Source of the DNA: Actinokineospora pegani
Lineage (GTDB): Bacteria; Actinomycetota; Actinomycetes; Mycobacteriales; Pseudonocardiaceae
NCBI RefSeq assembly: GCF_009745975.1
Contig: NZ_WHOL01000086.1
Span: 1-64,000, forward strand
Length of the DNA stretch: 64,000 nucleotides
Reading direction: 5' to 3'
The notes under the pieces were generated by a model. The model made no database searches. It had not been told where the DNA came from and saw only the letters and a program-made list of their open reading frames with translations. Numbering within the stretch: position 1 is the first letter of the stretch; each line of letters starts with the position of its first letter. A program made the translations under genes and the position numbers. Shown here one piece after another: positions 42,789 to 51,347 of the stretch.

Positions 42789-44509
42789 GCGCGCTGCTGC
42801 CGGTCGCCGACCGGGCCGGGGTCCGCCGCGCGGTCGCCGAGGACATCCGGGCCGAGCGCGGCCTGTTCGCCGTGATGCTCGTCCTGACCGCGCTGGCCGC
42901 CGCCGCGGGCCTGGTCGCCCCGCGGCTGGTGGGGCAGATCGTCGACCTGGTGCGCACCAACCCCGGACCCACCGTCTTGTCCACTGTGGACCTGTTCGCC
43001 GCCGTCATCGTGGCGGCGGGCCTCGCGCAGGTCCTGCTCACGCGGCAGGCCCGCTACGCGGCGGCGCGGTTCGGGGAGCGCACGGCGGCGCGCGTCCGCG
43101 AGCGGTTCGCCGGGCGGGCGCTGGACCTGCCCGCCACCACTGTGGACCACACCCCGACCGGCGACCTGGTGGCCAGGGGCACGACCGACGTCGGGTCGGT
43201 GACCACGGCCCTGCGCGACGGCATGCCGGAGGTGTTCGTCAACCTGGTGCAGGTGGCCTTCCTGTACACCGCGCTGCTGACGCTCGACCCGCTGCTGGGG
43301 CTCGTCGGCATGAGCGGCTTGGTCACCTACGGCCTCGCGCTGCGCTGGTACCTCCGACGCGCGCGGGCGGCGTACCTGGCCGAGGCCGGGGCGACGGCCG
43401 CGGTGACGGAGGTGCTGACCGCGACCGCGGGCGGGGCCAGGACGGTGGAGGCGCTGGGCCTGCGCGAGTCGCGGCTGGCGACGGTCGACAGCGCGATCGT
43501 GGCGGCCAGGCGGACCCGGCTGGGCACGCTGCGGCTGCGGTCGGTGCTGTTCCCCAGCATCGGGGTGTCGCACGGGGTGCCACTGGTGATCGCGTTGGTC
43601 GTGGGCGGCGCGCTGCTCTCCGCCGGGTGGACCACGCTGGGCGCGGTGGTCGCCGCGATGCTGTACCTGCGCCAACTCGGCCAGCCACTGGACACGATCA
43701 TGCTGTGGGTCGAGCAGGTCCAGCAGGCGGGCGCCGCCTACGCGCGGGTCGAGGGCCTCGCCGCCGTCCCCGCGGCCCCGGCCCCCGTCGCCGCGGTCCC
43801 CACGTCGGACCGGATCGAGGTCGTCGGCTGCCGGTACGCCTACGGCGGCGGCCGGGAGGTGCTGCGCGGGATCGATCTGGACATCGCGCCGGGCGAACGC
43901 CTGGCCGTGGTGGGGCCCTCCGGCGCGGGCAAGTCGACCCTCGGGCGGCTGCTGGCGGGCCTGGACGAGCCGGGGGCGGGCCGGGTGACCGTCGGCGGGG
44001 TGCCCGTCGCCGCCCTGGGCCCGGACCGGCTGCGCCGCCAGGTCGTGCTGGTCACCCAGGAGCACCACGTGTTCCGCGACTCGGTTCGCGGCAACCTCGC
44101 CCTGGCCGCCCCCGACGCCGACGACGCGCGGATGCTGACGGCGCTGGGGGTCGTGGGCGCCGGGTGGGCGGTGGACCTCGGCCTGGACGCGCGGTTGACC
44201 ACCGTGGACGGTGGGCAGGCCCAGCAGCTCGCCCTCGCCCGCGTCGTGCTCGCCGACCCGCACACGGTGGTGCTCGACGAGGCCACGGCCCTGCTGGACC
44301 CGACGGCGGCCCGCTCGACCGAGCGGGCGCTGTCGGCGGTGCTGTCCGGCCGAACGGTAATCGCCATCGCCCACCGCCTGCACACCGCGCACGACGCCGA
44401 CCGCATCGCGGTCGTGGTGGAAGGCTCCATTGTGGAGCTGGGACCGCACGACGAGCTCCTGCGCCGGGGCGGCGCCTACGCCCGGCTGTGGAAGTCCTGG
44501 CACGGCTGA
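42785..44509 (+). CDS. ABC exporter subunit with intact ATPase site and degenerate signature
   Basis: The GTG at 42785 overlaps the previous stop (GTGA). The 574-residue subunit has six membrane segments, then an NBD with perfect Walker A (GPSGAGKSTLGRLLAGLDEP), Q-loop VTQEHHVFRDSVRGNL, Walker B TVVLDEATALLD with catalytic Glu, and switch His in AIAHRLHTAHDADRI. The signature is degenerate: TTVDGGQAQQLALARV instead of LSGGQ. It pairs with the subunit upstream, which supplies LSGGQ. Such asymmetric exporters resemble TM287/288 and BmrCD. Confidence 0.9.
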   Translation: MSALLPVADRAGVRRAVAEDIRAERGLFAVMLVLTALAAAAGLVAPRLVGQIVDLVRTNPGPTVLSTVDLFAAVIVAAGLAQVLLTRQARYAAARFGERTAARVRERFAGRALDLPATTVDHTPTGDLVARGTTDVGSVTTALRDGMPEVFVNLVQVAFLYTALLTLDPLLGLVGMSGLVTYGLALRWYLRRARAAYLAEAGATAAVTEVLTATAGGARTVEALGLRESRLATVDSAIVAARRTRLGTLRLRSVLFPSIGVSHGVPLVIALVVGGALLSAGWTTLGAVVAAMLYLRQLGQPLDTIMLWVEQVQQAGAAYARVEGLAAVPAAPAPVAAVPTSDRIEVVGCRYAYGGGREVLRGIDLDIAPGERLAVVGPSGAGKSTLGRLLAGLDEPGAGRVTVGGVPVAALGPDRLRRQVVLVTQEHHVFRDSVRGNLALAAPDADDARMLTALGVVGAGWAVDLGLDARLTTVDGGQAQQLALARVVLADPHTVVLDEATALLDPTAARSTERALSAVLSGRTVIAIAHRLHTAHDADRIAVVVEGSIVELGPHDELLRRGGAYARLWKSWHG

Positions 44510-44564
44510 GCGCGCCATGGTGGATCATGTGCGGAACGAGCAGGAAGACCGAGAAGGGACCAGC

Positions 44565-45575
44565 ATGACCCCCACCCCCTCGCTGTGGATCCGGAACGAG
44601 ACCCGTCCGGACGAGCAGCGGACCCCCGTCGTGCCCGAGGACGCGCGCCGCCTCGTCGAGGCCGGTGTCGCGGTCACCGTCGAGGACTCGGCGCAGCGGG
44701 TCTTCGCGCTGTCGGAGTACGTGGCGGCGGGGTGCGCCACCGCCGAGCCCGGGTCCTGGGTGGACGCCCCGGCCGACCAGGTCGTCGTCGGCCTCAAGGA
44801 GCTGCCGGACGAGCCGGACGCGCTCCGGCACCGGCACGTCTTCTTCGGGCACGCCTTCAAGGCCCAGCCCGGCGGGCGCGCCCTGCTCGACCGCTTCGCC
44901 CGCGGCGGCGGCCAGCTCCTCGACCTGGAGTACCTGACCAACGACGCGGGCCGCAGGCTCACCGCCTTCGGCTACTGGGCCGGGTACGCCGGCGCCGCCC
45001 TGGGCGTGTTGCAGGCCAGGGGCGGGCTGAGCGCCCCGCTGGCATCGCTGGAGCTGGCCGAGCTGGAGGCGGCCCTGGCCCGGGGCAGCGGCACGCCGAG
45101 CGCCCTGGTCATCGGGGCGCGGGGCCGCTGCGGGCGGGGCGCGCAGGCCGCGCTCAAGCAGGCGGGCATCACCCCGACCACCTGGGACCGGGCCGAGACC
45201 CTGGTCCTCGACCGGCCCGCCATCCTCGGCCACGACCTCCTGGTCAACGCCGTCTACACCGCCACCGCGACCACCCCCTTCCTCACCCCGGCCGCCCTGG
45301 CGGGCCTGCACCGGCTGAGCACGGTCGTGGACGTCACCTGCGACGCCGGGTCCCCGCAGTCGGTCCTCCCGATCTACGACGAGGTCACCACCTGGACCGC
45401 CCCCGTCGCGCGCAGGCACGGGATCGACCTCATCGCGATCGACAACCTGCCGTCGCTGCTGCCCCGCGAGGCCAGCACCGGGTTCTCCGCGGACCTCACG
45501 CCGCTGCTGACCAACCTGGACTCACCGGAGTGGCGACGTGCCGCGGACCTGTTCGCCGCGAAGGTGGCCGCCTAG
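44565..45575 (+). CDS. Saccharopine dehydrogenase (LYS1 type)
   Basis: From the ATG at 44565 (GAAGGGAC upstream as Shine-Dalgarno) the protein has 336 residues. The alanine-dehydrogenase-like N-terminal domain has LWIRNETRPDEQRTPVVPED, VVVGLKELPDEPDALRHRHV and HVFFGHAFKAQPGGRALLDR. The Rossmann part has ALVIGARGRCGRGAQAALKQ, and the end has TVVDVTCDAGSPQSVLPIYD. This is the NAD-dependent, lysine-forming family (about 370 residues in fungi). Actinobacteria use such enzymes in lysine or pipecolate metabolism. Its direction in vivo is not evident. Confidence 0.85.
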   Translation: MTPTPSLWIRNETRPDEQRTPVVPEDARRLVEAGVAVTVEDSAQRVFALSEYVAAGCATAEPGSWVDAPADQVVVGLKELPDEPDALRHRHVFFGHAFKAQPGGRALLDRFARGGGQLLDLEYLTNDAGRRLTAFGYWAGYAGAALGVLQARGGLSAPLASLELAELEAALARGSGTPSALVIGARGRCGRGAQAALKQAGITPTTWDRAETLVLDRPAILGHDLLVNAVYTATATTPFLTPAALAGLHRLSTVVDVTCDAGSPQSVLPIYDEVTTWTAPVARRHGIDLIAIDNLPSLLPREASTGFSADLTPLLTNLDSPEWRRAADLFAAKVAA

Positions 45576-45579
45576 GGGA

Positions 45580-46130
45580 CGAGGAGCGCCCAGGCCTGCG
45601 GCGGGCCCGCCGCAGGCCGTCTCGGGCAGCCGGGACGAGGTGGGGCAGGCGGGCGACGAGGTAGCTCCTGTCCGAAGGGGACAGTTCGATGAGCCAGGGG
45701 CGGCCGGGCGGGTTGACCGACCAGGTGACCAGGCCCCAGACGAACAGGGCGCTGCCCGCGGTCGTCGTGGCGGTGCGCGGGAGGAGGCTGACGGTGGCGG
45801 CGAGGCAGCCGACGGCCAGGCGACCCACACGGCGGCCGTCGCCAGCGCGGGATCCACGGCCACAGGGCGGAAAGCCGATCGGACCGCCCAGCGGGCTGCC
45901 GGCGGACACGCCCGGGATGAGGGCGGAGGTGAGTCCGCCGAAGCCGGTCGCGTCGGCGCGACCGGGGTGCACGGCGGCGCCGAGGGCGCTCACGACGTGG
46001 GCGACCAGCAGGGTGGCGTTCGGGGCCGGGACGGCGAGCAGGTTGCCCTCGGCGCTGGTGGCCAGCGGCGCCGGACTCGGTCTCGACCGCCCAGGTCCGG
46101 CGCTCGTCGTACTTCGATGAGGATCGAACT
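45580..46130 (-). pseudogene. Decayed MFS transporter fragment
   Basis: The minus strand carries scattered membrane-transporter-like pieces in shifted frames: PNATLLVAHVVSALGAAVHP, FGGLTSALIPGVSAGSPLGG, AVGCLAATVSLLPR, and SALFVWGLVTWSVNPPGRPW followed by LIELSPSDRSYLVA. The last resembles the TM10-TM11 loop of arabinose-efflux-type MFS proteins. No frame is open across the whole stretch and no start is evident. It appears to be the 3' part of a dead transporter gene. Confidence 0.45.
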
Positions 46131-46188
46131 TCGTCCCGGCCACGGCGCGCCGGTGGTCGAACCCGAGGGGCGGTCGTATCATGGGTCG

Positions 46189-46452
46189 GTGACCGAGGAG
46201 TTGCCGCAGGCGCCAGCCGACCCGATGCGGTTGACCAACGTGCGCCACCTGGCGGACTTGGCCGCGGGCGCCGCCCGCGGCACGATCGGCCTCCCCACCA
46301 GCAAGTCGACCCACCCCCGTCCCCACCACGTCCGCACCCCGCGCGAGGCGGGCCGCCCGTCCGGCACCTCCCGCATCACCACGCCGCGCCGCGACGACCT
46401 CGACGCCCGCTACCCCGGCCTGCTCGACGGAATACTGCACGCCGCCCGCTGA
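46189..46452 (+). CDS. Small hypothetical protein
   Basis: The GTG at 46189 gives 87 residues, VTEELPQAPADPMRLTNVRH, LADLAAGAARGTIGLPTSKS, then a Pro/Arg/His-rich middle and YPGLLDGILHAAR. The frame extends upstream to 45538, but that part overlaps the decayed transporter and is not protein-like. The basic, disordered look is common among small actinobacterial proteins. No family is recognised. It ends 16 bp before the hydrolase gene and may be co-transcribed with it. Confidence 0.5.
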   Translation: MTEELPQAPADPMRLTNVRHLADLAAGAARGTIGLPTSKSTHPRPHHVRTPREAGRPSGTSRITTPRRDDLDARYPGLLDGILHAAR

Positions 46453-46468
46453 AACAGGAGTCCCACCT

Positions 46469-47239
46469 GTGCGCCAGGACGGTTTCACCGCCACCGACGG
46501 CACCCCCATCGCGTACTACGACTGGCCTGGCGACGCCGACGCTCCCCCGGTGCTGCTGCACCACGGGTTCGTCGCCGACACCGCCTCGAACTGGGTCGAC
46601 ACCGGCGTCGTGGCCGCGCTGACCGCCGCAGGCCGCCGGGTGGTCGGCATGGACGCGCGCGGCCACGGCGCCTCCGGCAAGTCCGGCGACCCGGCCCGCT
46701 ACGGGGAGGCGACGATGGCCAGGGACCTGATGGGCCTGATCGACGAGTTGTCGGCCCCCGCGGTGCACCTCGTGGGTTACTCCATGGGCGCGGTCGTCGC
46801 GCTGATAGCCGCCACCCGCGACGCCAGGATCACCCGCGTGGTGGCGGGCGGGGTCGGCAGCGGCGTGGTCGAGGTGGGTGGGGTGGACACCCGCGCGGGC
46901 TCCGCCGAGCTGATCACGGCCGCCCTCACCGCCCCCTCGCTCGCCGAGGCGCCGCCCGCGACGCGCCCCTTCCGCGCGCTCGCCGACGCGCTGGGCTCGG
47001 ACCTGCCGTCGCTGGCGGCCCAGGCGTCCGCGCTGCACCGCAAGCCGTTGGACCTGGCGGGGGTGCGCGTCCCGACCCTCGTCCTGGCCGGGGTGGACGA
47101 CCCGCTGGCGACCAGGCCCGGGGTCCTCGCCGAGGCCGTCGCGCAGGGCGCGCTGCGGGTCGTGGCGGGCGATCACCTGACGGCGACGCGCGACCCGCAG
47201 TTCACAGCGGCCATCGTGGACTTCCTCACCGTGGATTGA
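46469..47239 (+). CDS. Alpha/beta hydrolase
   Basis: The 256-residue protein has the fold's key motifs: oxyanion LLHHGFVADTASNW, MDARGHGASGKS, nucleophile elbow LVGYSMGAVVAL (Ser about 102), acidic residue VLAGVDDPLA, and catalytic His VVAGDHLTATRD. It has no signal peptide. GTG start with a nearby ACAGGAG. The substrate cannot be told. Confidence 0.9.
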   Translation: MRQDGFTATDGTPIAYYDWPGDADAPPVLLHHGFVADTASNWVDTGVVAALTAAGRRVVGMDARGHGASGKSGDPARYGEATMARDLMGLIDELSAPAVHLVGYSMGAVVALIAATRDARITRVVAGGVGSGVVEVGGVDTRAGSAELITAALTAPSLAEAPPATRPFRALADALGSDLPSLAAQASALHRKPLDLAGVRVPTLVLAGVDDPLATRPGVLAEAVAQGALRVVAGDHLTATRDPQFTAAIVDFLTVD

Positions 47240-47336
47240 GTCCTACTGGGACTCTTCGGCTGACGGCGTGCTCACTGGCCGCAGGCGGGCGCGTCGCCGG
47301 GCAGGTCGTGGGCGCGAGGCTATTGCGGCGCCTGGC

Positions 47337-47987
47337 TCACGCGGACACCGCCCCGACGGCGAGCCGTTCCAGGACGGACTCGGTCGTCGCGGTCACCGCG
47401 CAGCGGTCGGCCGCGTAGCGCAGCGCCATCTCGTGGTCCGCGCGGGAGAAGTCGGCGACCGCGTCGGCGACGAGAAAGGCCTGGATGTCCTGCATGAACG
47501 CGTCGGCGGCGGTCATCAGGCAGCCGATGTGGGCGTACACGCCGGTGATGACCAACTGGTCGCGGCCGTGCCGGTCGAGCACGTCGCGCAGACCGGTGCG
47601 GTGGAAGGCGTTGTAGCGCCACTTGGTGAGCAGGATGTCGGCGTCGTCGGGGGCCAGCTCGTCGATGATCCCGGCGTCGGCCTCGTCGCCGACGCCCGCG
47701 CCCCACATGTCCCACTGCAGCCCGCGCTGGGCGGCGGTCTGCCCGCCCGGCTGCGCCGAGTACACCACCGGGACACCGAGCTGCCAGGCGCGCTCGCGCA
47801 GCGCGCGGATGTTGCCCACCAGGTCGACTGTGGGCGAGGCTCCCCGCGGGAACACCCGCAGGAAGTGCCGCTGCATGTCGTGGATCAGCAGGACGGCGCG
47901 GTCCGGGCGCGGCACCCAGTCGACGCGGTTGGTCGGCAGCTCGTGCGCCTCGGGCATCGGGTACGGCGGGATGTCGGGCAGGCCCAT
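47337..47987 (-). CDS. dhbB: Isochorismatase DhbB/EntB type, without carrier domain
   Basis: The 216-residue protein has the isochorismatase catalytic residues in [16 protein letters not shown] (Asp), [20 protein letters not shown] (Lys) and [16 protein letters not shown] (Cys). It converts isochorismate to 2,3-dihydro-2,3-dihydroxybenzoate and pyruvate. Bacterial EntB/DhbB often carry a C-terminal aryl carrier domain; here the protein ends after the catalytic domain ([12 protein letters not shown]). Any carrier would have to be a separate protein. It is the last gene of the dhb operon. Confidence 0.9.
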   Translation of the reverse strand: MGLPDIPPYPMPEAHELPTNRVDWVPRPDRAVLLIHDMQRHFLRVFPRGASPTVDLVGNIRALRERAWQLGVPVVYSAQPGGQTAAQRGLQWDMWGAGVGDEADAGIIDELAPDDADILLTKWRYNAFHRTGLRDVLDRHGRDQLVITGVYAHIGCLMTAADAFMQDIQAFLVADAVADFSRADHEMALRYAADRCAVTATTESVLERLAVGAVSA

Positions 47988-47988
47988 G

Positions 47989-48558
47989 TCAGCGGCTGGT
48001 CCTCTCAGGCGAGCCGAACTCGTGCTCGGCGATGGCGCGGCGCAGGTCGGTCTTACCCATCCTTCCGACACCGGTATGCGGGGACGCGGATCGCGCAGGG
48101 GCCCGCAGGCACGTCGACCTGCGGCACCTCGAGGCTGTTCAGCGGCCCGGCGCCGGTGCGCGCGACGGCGTTCTCCAGCGGCGGCACGAGCGAGACCAGG
48201 GTGGCCTTCTCCCGCTGCGCCAACGGGAACGCGTTCTCCGGGCTGCCGTCCTCTGTGGGCACGACCCGCGTGCACAGCCAGGCCACCCGGCGAGCTGTGC
48301 GCCACCAAGTGGCTGGTCTCGAGGCCGCGGGTGCGGACGCTGTGGCGGTAGTCGTCGTGGGTGTGCGGGATGAGCTTGGGCGCCCCGGTGCTGCCGCCGG
48401 ACGACTGCGGGAACGCCACCCGGTCCGGCGTCGTCGCCGAGCACGTGGCGCAGCGACGGGGCCCGCGGGAGCACCTCGTCGGCGACCCCCAGCCGGACGG
48501 CGGCGCGCTCGCCGAACGCGGCGGCGAAGGGGAGGGCGCCGTGGACCGGCGTGGTCAC
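47989..48558 (-). pseudogene. dhbE: Collapsed 2,3-dihydroxybenzoate-AMP ligase gene
   Basis: The gene keeps its operon joints: the GTG at 48558 overlaps the dhbC stop, and its last stop at 47989 is next to the dhbB ATG. Between them only 570 bases remain of about 1,620. Recognisable pieces in at least three frames are LPFAAAFGERAAVRLGV, AFPQSSGGSTGAPKLIPHTHDDY (the AMP-binding P-loop of DhbE), VAWLCTRVVPTEDGSPENAF, KATLVSLVPPLENAV and the C-terminal GKTDLRRAIAEHEF. Most of the N-terminal subdomain and almost all of the second half of the adenylation domain are deleted. It cannot make 2,3-DHB-AMP. Confidence 0.8.
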
Positions 48559-49655
48559 CGGCCGGTCCCCAGCCCGAGCGCGGTGAGCAGGGTGCCGAAC
48601 TTGGCTGTGGTCTCGGCCAGTTCCGCGGCGGGGTCGGAGTCGGCGACCACGCCCGCGCCCGCGTAGAGCCGGGCGGTGGCGCCCTGGATCAGGCCGCAGC
48701 GCAGCGCGATCACCCACGCGCCGTCGCCCGTGGCGTCGGTCCAGCCGACCATGCCGGTGTAGAACCCGCGGTCGACCGGCTCCAGCTCGCCGATGGCCGC
48801 GCGGGCCAGGTCCGTCGGGGTGCCGCAGACGGCGGGGGTGGGGTGCAGGGCGGTGGCCAGGTCGACCGAGGTGATCGCCGGGTCGACCAGGGTGCCCGAG
48901 ACGCGGGTGGACAGGTGCCACATGGCCCTGGTCGACAGCAGCTCGGGGACGTCGGGGACGCGCAGGTCGCGAACGAACGGGCGTAACCGCTCGGCGATGT
49001 CCTCGACGACGAAGCGGTGCTCGGCGCGGTCCTTGGGCGAGCGCAGCAGCGCCGCGGCGGCGCGGCCGTCGGCGACCGCGTCGGCGTCGCGGCGGGCGGA
49101 CCCGGCCAGCGGGTTGGCCAGCACGCGCAGGCCGCGGCGGGAGACGAGCAGCTCCGGGGTGGCGCCGATGAGCGTGCCGTCGCCGGTCTCGACGGCGAAG
49201 GTGTTGCCGCCGGGGTCGCGGGCGGCCAGCGCGGCCAGCGCGGCGGGGATGTCGAAGGGCTCCTCGGCGGTGGCGAGCAGGGTGCGGGCGAGCACGACCT
49301 TCGCCACCCCGCCGGGGGCGCGCAACCGCTCGACGGCGCGGCCGACGGCGGTGAGGTAGCAGTCGCCGGAGGGCTCGGCGGCCACGGTGGCGCGTACCGG
49401 GGCCACGGCCCTGGCCGCGACGGGGGTCGGGGCGGTCAACCGCTCGGGCACGACGAGCCGGGCCGGGCGGCCGGGCAGGAACGGGATCGCGCCGACGACG
49501 ACGGTCCCCGCGCCGTGGGCGCGCAGCGCCTCGGGCAGGTCGGCCAGCGACTCGACCACGGCGCGCTCGCCCCGGCCGAGCAGGGCGCCCTGCGGACCGG
49601 TCAGCAGGAAGTCGCCGGGCCGGTAGGTGGTCTGGGCGGGGGCCGTCAGGCGCAC
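48555..49655 (-). CDS. dhbC: Isochorismate synthase DhbC
   Basis: The GTG at 49655 overlaps the dhbA stop, giving 366 residues. The chorismate-binding fold is clear: KVVLARTLLATAEEPFDIPA, GATPELLVSRRGLRVLANPL, GSARRDADAVADGRAAAALL, LLRSPKDRAEHRFVVEDIAE, ALHPTPAVCGTPTDLARAAI and FYTGMVGWTDATGDGAWVIA, with catalytic Glu residues in ATPELL and AELAE regions. It makes isochorismate from chorismate, the first step to 2,3-dihydroxybenzoate. A long frame on the same strand through this gene is a shadow. Confidence 0.9.
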   Translation of the reverse strand: MRLTAPAQTTYRPGDFLLTGPQGALLGRGERAVVESLADLPEALRAHGAGTVVVGAIPFLPGRPARLVVPERLTAPTPVAARAVAPVRATVAAEPSGDCYLTAVGRAVERLRAPGGVAKVVLARTLLATAEEPFDIPAALAALAARDPGGNTFAVETGDGTLIGATPELLVSRRGLRVLANPLAGSARRDADAVADGRAAAALLRSPKDRAEHRFVVEDIAERLRPFVRDLRVPDVPELLSTRAMWHLSTRVSGTLVDPAITSVDLATALHPTPAVCGTPTDLARAAIGELEPVDRGFYTGMVGWTDATGDGAWVIALRCGLIQGATARLYAGAGVVADSDPAAELAETTAKFGTLLTALGLGTGR

Positions 49656-50398
49656 AGCGAGGCACCGCCGTCCACGTAGATGTTCTGCATGGTGATGTGC
49701 CGGGCCTGGTCGGAGACCAGGAAGAGCACCGCGTCGGCGACGTCGGCGGGCGTGGCGATGCGGCCGAGCGGCACGCCGTTCCAGAACCTCTCGGGGCGGC
49801 CCGCGACGAGCTCGGCGGCCCCGCGCTCCTCGTCGTCCCACATCGAGCGCTGCATGGGGGTGTCGGTGGAGCCGGGTGAGACGATGTTGCAGCGCACGCC
49901 CGAGCCCGCGAGCTCCAGGCCGAGGCAGCGGGTGAACGTCATCGCGGCGGCCTTGGAGGCGGAGTAGGCGGCCAGGCCCATGCGGGGCACGCCCACGGAG
50001 TTGGAGCCGATGGTGACGATGGCGCCGCGCTCGCGCCGCACCATCCGGCGCGCGACCGCCTGGGAGGTGTGGAACACGCCGTCGAGGTTGGTCCGCAGCA
50101 CCTGCGCCCAGTCCTCGGGGGTGATGTCGACGACCGAGCCGGTGCGCAGCACGCCCGCGACGTTGACCAGGATGTCGATCGGCCCGGTGCCCGCCTCCAC
50201 CTCGGCGACCGCGGCCTCGACGGCGTCGCGGTCGCCCACGTCCACCCGGCGCACCCGGTCGGCGCCGCCCGCCCCGGGGTCCACGTCCAGACCGACGACC
50301 ACGCACCCGGCCGCGACCAGGGCGTCGACGACGGCCGCCCCGATGCCCCGGCCCGCCCCCGTGACCAGGGCTACCCTGCCCCCGAGCCCCTCGACCAT
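49646..50398 (-). CDS. dhbA: 2,3-dihydro-2,3-dihydroxybenzoate dehydrogenase DhbA
   Basis: The 250-residue SDR has [20 protein letters not shown] (NAD-binding TGxxxGIG), [44 protein letters not shown] (Ser, Tyr and Lys catalytic residues), and [20 protein letters not shown], which is typical of EntA/DhbA. It oxidises the DhbB product to 2,3-dihydroxybenzoate. It is the first gene of the operon, and an iron box lies 33 bp upstream of its ATG. Confidence 0.9.
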   Translation of the reverse strand: MVEGLGGRVALVTGAGRGIGAAVVDALVAAGCVVVGLDVDPGAGGADRVRRVDVGDRDAVEAAVAEVEAGTGPIDILVNVAGVLRTGSVVDITPEDWAQVLRTNLDGVFHTSQAVARRMVRRERGAIVTIGSNSVGVPRMGLAAYSASKAAAMTFTRCLGLELAGSGVRCNIVSPGSTDTPMQRSMWDDEERGAAELVAGRPERFWNGVPLGRIATPADVADAVLFLVSDQARHITMQNIYVDGGASLCA

Positions 50399-50430
50399 CT
50401 TCGTCCTTCCCGCCGCCGACCATGCACCAG

Positions 50431-50449
50431 CGAAGTTAGGCTAACCTAA
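50431..50449. promoter_or_regulatory. IdeR/DmdR-type iron box between dhbA and crcB
   Basis: The 19 bases CGAAGTTAGGCTAACCTAA match the actinobacterial iron-box consensus TTAGGTTAGGCTAACCTAA at 16 positions, including the whole 14-base core TTAGGCTAACCTAA (50436-50449). IdeR-type regulators bind it with Fe2+ and repress. It lies 33 bp before the dhbA start and only 5 bp before the crcB ATG at 50455. Confidence 0.8.
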
Positions 50450-50454
50450 TTCGA

Positions 50455-50853
50455 ATGGCAAGATCTTGGTGGTGCGCACGGCCCGGAGCCGGACCCCTCG
50501 GCGCGATCGCGCTGGGGGGTGGTGTGGGCGCCCTCGCCAGGTACGGGCTGGCAGAGGCGATCCCCGCCACGCCGGGCGGCTTCCCGTGGGCGACCTTCGT
50601 CACCAACGTCTCCGGGTGCCTGCTCATGGGAGTGCTCGTGGTGGTGATCACCGAGCTGCGCGCACCGCACCCGCTCGTCCGCCCGTTCCTCGGCGTCGGC
50701 GTGCTGGGCGGGTTCACCACGTTCTCGACCTACGCCGTGGAGACCACGCAGCGCCCACCCGGGCTCGCCGTCCTCTACGCCGCGGCAACGCTGATGGCGG
50801 CCCTTGTGGCGGTCTTCGTGGGCGCGTGGGCGACCAGGGCGGTGGCCCGGTGA
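50455..50853 (+). CDS. crcB: Fluoride channel FluC/CrcB, first subunit
   Basis: The 132-residue protein has four membrane segments. Family motifs are LGAIALGGGVGALARYGLAE, PWATFVTNVSGCLLMGVLVV (polar track Asn), and GVGVLGGFTTFSTYAVETTQ (GxxGGxTTFSTF motif around the bound Na+). FluC exports fluoride as a dual-topology dimer. Actinobacteria often encode a pair, as here. It overlaps the second gene by four bases. Confidence 0.9.
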   Translation: MARSWWCARPGAGPLGAIALGGGVGALARYGLAEAIPATPGGFPWATFVTNVSGCLLMGVLVVVITELRAPHPLVRPFLGVGVLGGFTTFSTYAVETTQRPPGLAVLYAAATLMAALVAVFVGAWATRAVAR

Positions 50854-51194
50854 CGGCGCTGGCGGTCTTCCTCGGGGCAGCCGTCGGCGCGCCCGTGCGG
50901 TACCTGGTGGACCAGGCGGTGCGCGCCCGGCTGGGTCCGTCGGCGCCGTGGGGCGTCGTGGCGGTCAACGTCGTGGGCAGCGGCGTCCTCGGCGCGCTCG
51001 CGGGCGCGACGGGGACGGTGGCGGCGCTGGTGGGCACCGGGTTCTGCGGCGCGCTGACGACCTACAGCACGTTCGCCGCCGATGTCCTGCGGCTCCTCGA
51101 GGAGCGCAGGGCGGGGCGGGCGGCGCTCACCATCGGGGTGACCATGGGCGCGGGTCTGGCGGCCGCGCTGGGGGGCGCGGCCGTCATGGGCTAG
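50850..51194 (+). CDS. crcB: Fluoride channel FluC/CrcB, second subunit
   Basis: The GTG at 50850 overlaps the previous stop. The 114-residue protein has four membrane segments with VFLGAAVGAPVRYLVDQAVR, PWGVVAVNVVGSGVLGALAG and GTGFCGALTTYSTFAADVLR. Paired CrcB genes probably give a heterodimer with opposite orientations. No fluoride riboswitch is seen upstream of the pair. Confidence 0.9.
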   Translation: MTALAVFLGAAVGAPVRYLVDQAVRARLGPSAPWGVVAVNVVGSGVLGALAGATGTVAALVGTGFCGALTTYSTFAADVLRLLEERRAGRAALTIGVTMGAGLAAALGGAAVMG

Positions 51195-51304
51195 GGAAGT
51201 GAGCTCGGCCCAGTGGCGAAGATCGCGACTGCTCGGGCGGGCGTCTCGGGGGATTCCCGATCCCTGGACAAGCGGTGCCTTCCAGCACCGCCTGGGCGGG
51301 GACA

Positions 51305-51325
51305 ACCTCGAGGTGTCAGGACACC
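51305..51325. promoter_or_regulatory. Overlapping palindromes before the SDR gene, possible MmyB-type operator
   Basis: ACCTCGAGGT (51305-51314) is a perfect 10-bp palindrome flanked by GACA and GTC. GGTGTC-AG-GACACC (51312-51325) overlaps it. They lie 23-43 bp before the SDR start. MmyB-type XRE regulators are usually encoded beside an SDR gene that they control, and one is encoded downstream at 52116. Confidence 0.5.
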
Positions 51326-51347
51326 CCAGGACGGAAGAGGTCCGAGC

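Noticed and set aside
48139-49665. 508-codon minus-strand frame over dhbC
   Set aside because: It is another frame of the same strand as dhbC. Only its last part contains real dhbE remnant sequence.
50455-51194. Fluoride riboswitch upstream of the crcB pair
   Set aside because: Only five bases separate the iron box from the ATG, and no pseudoknot-like element is visible.
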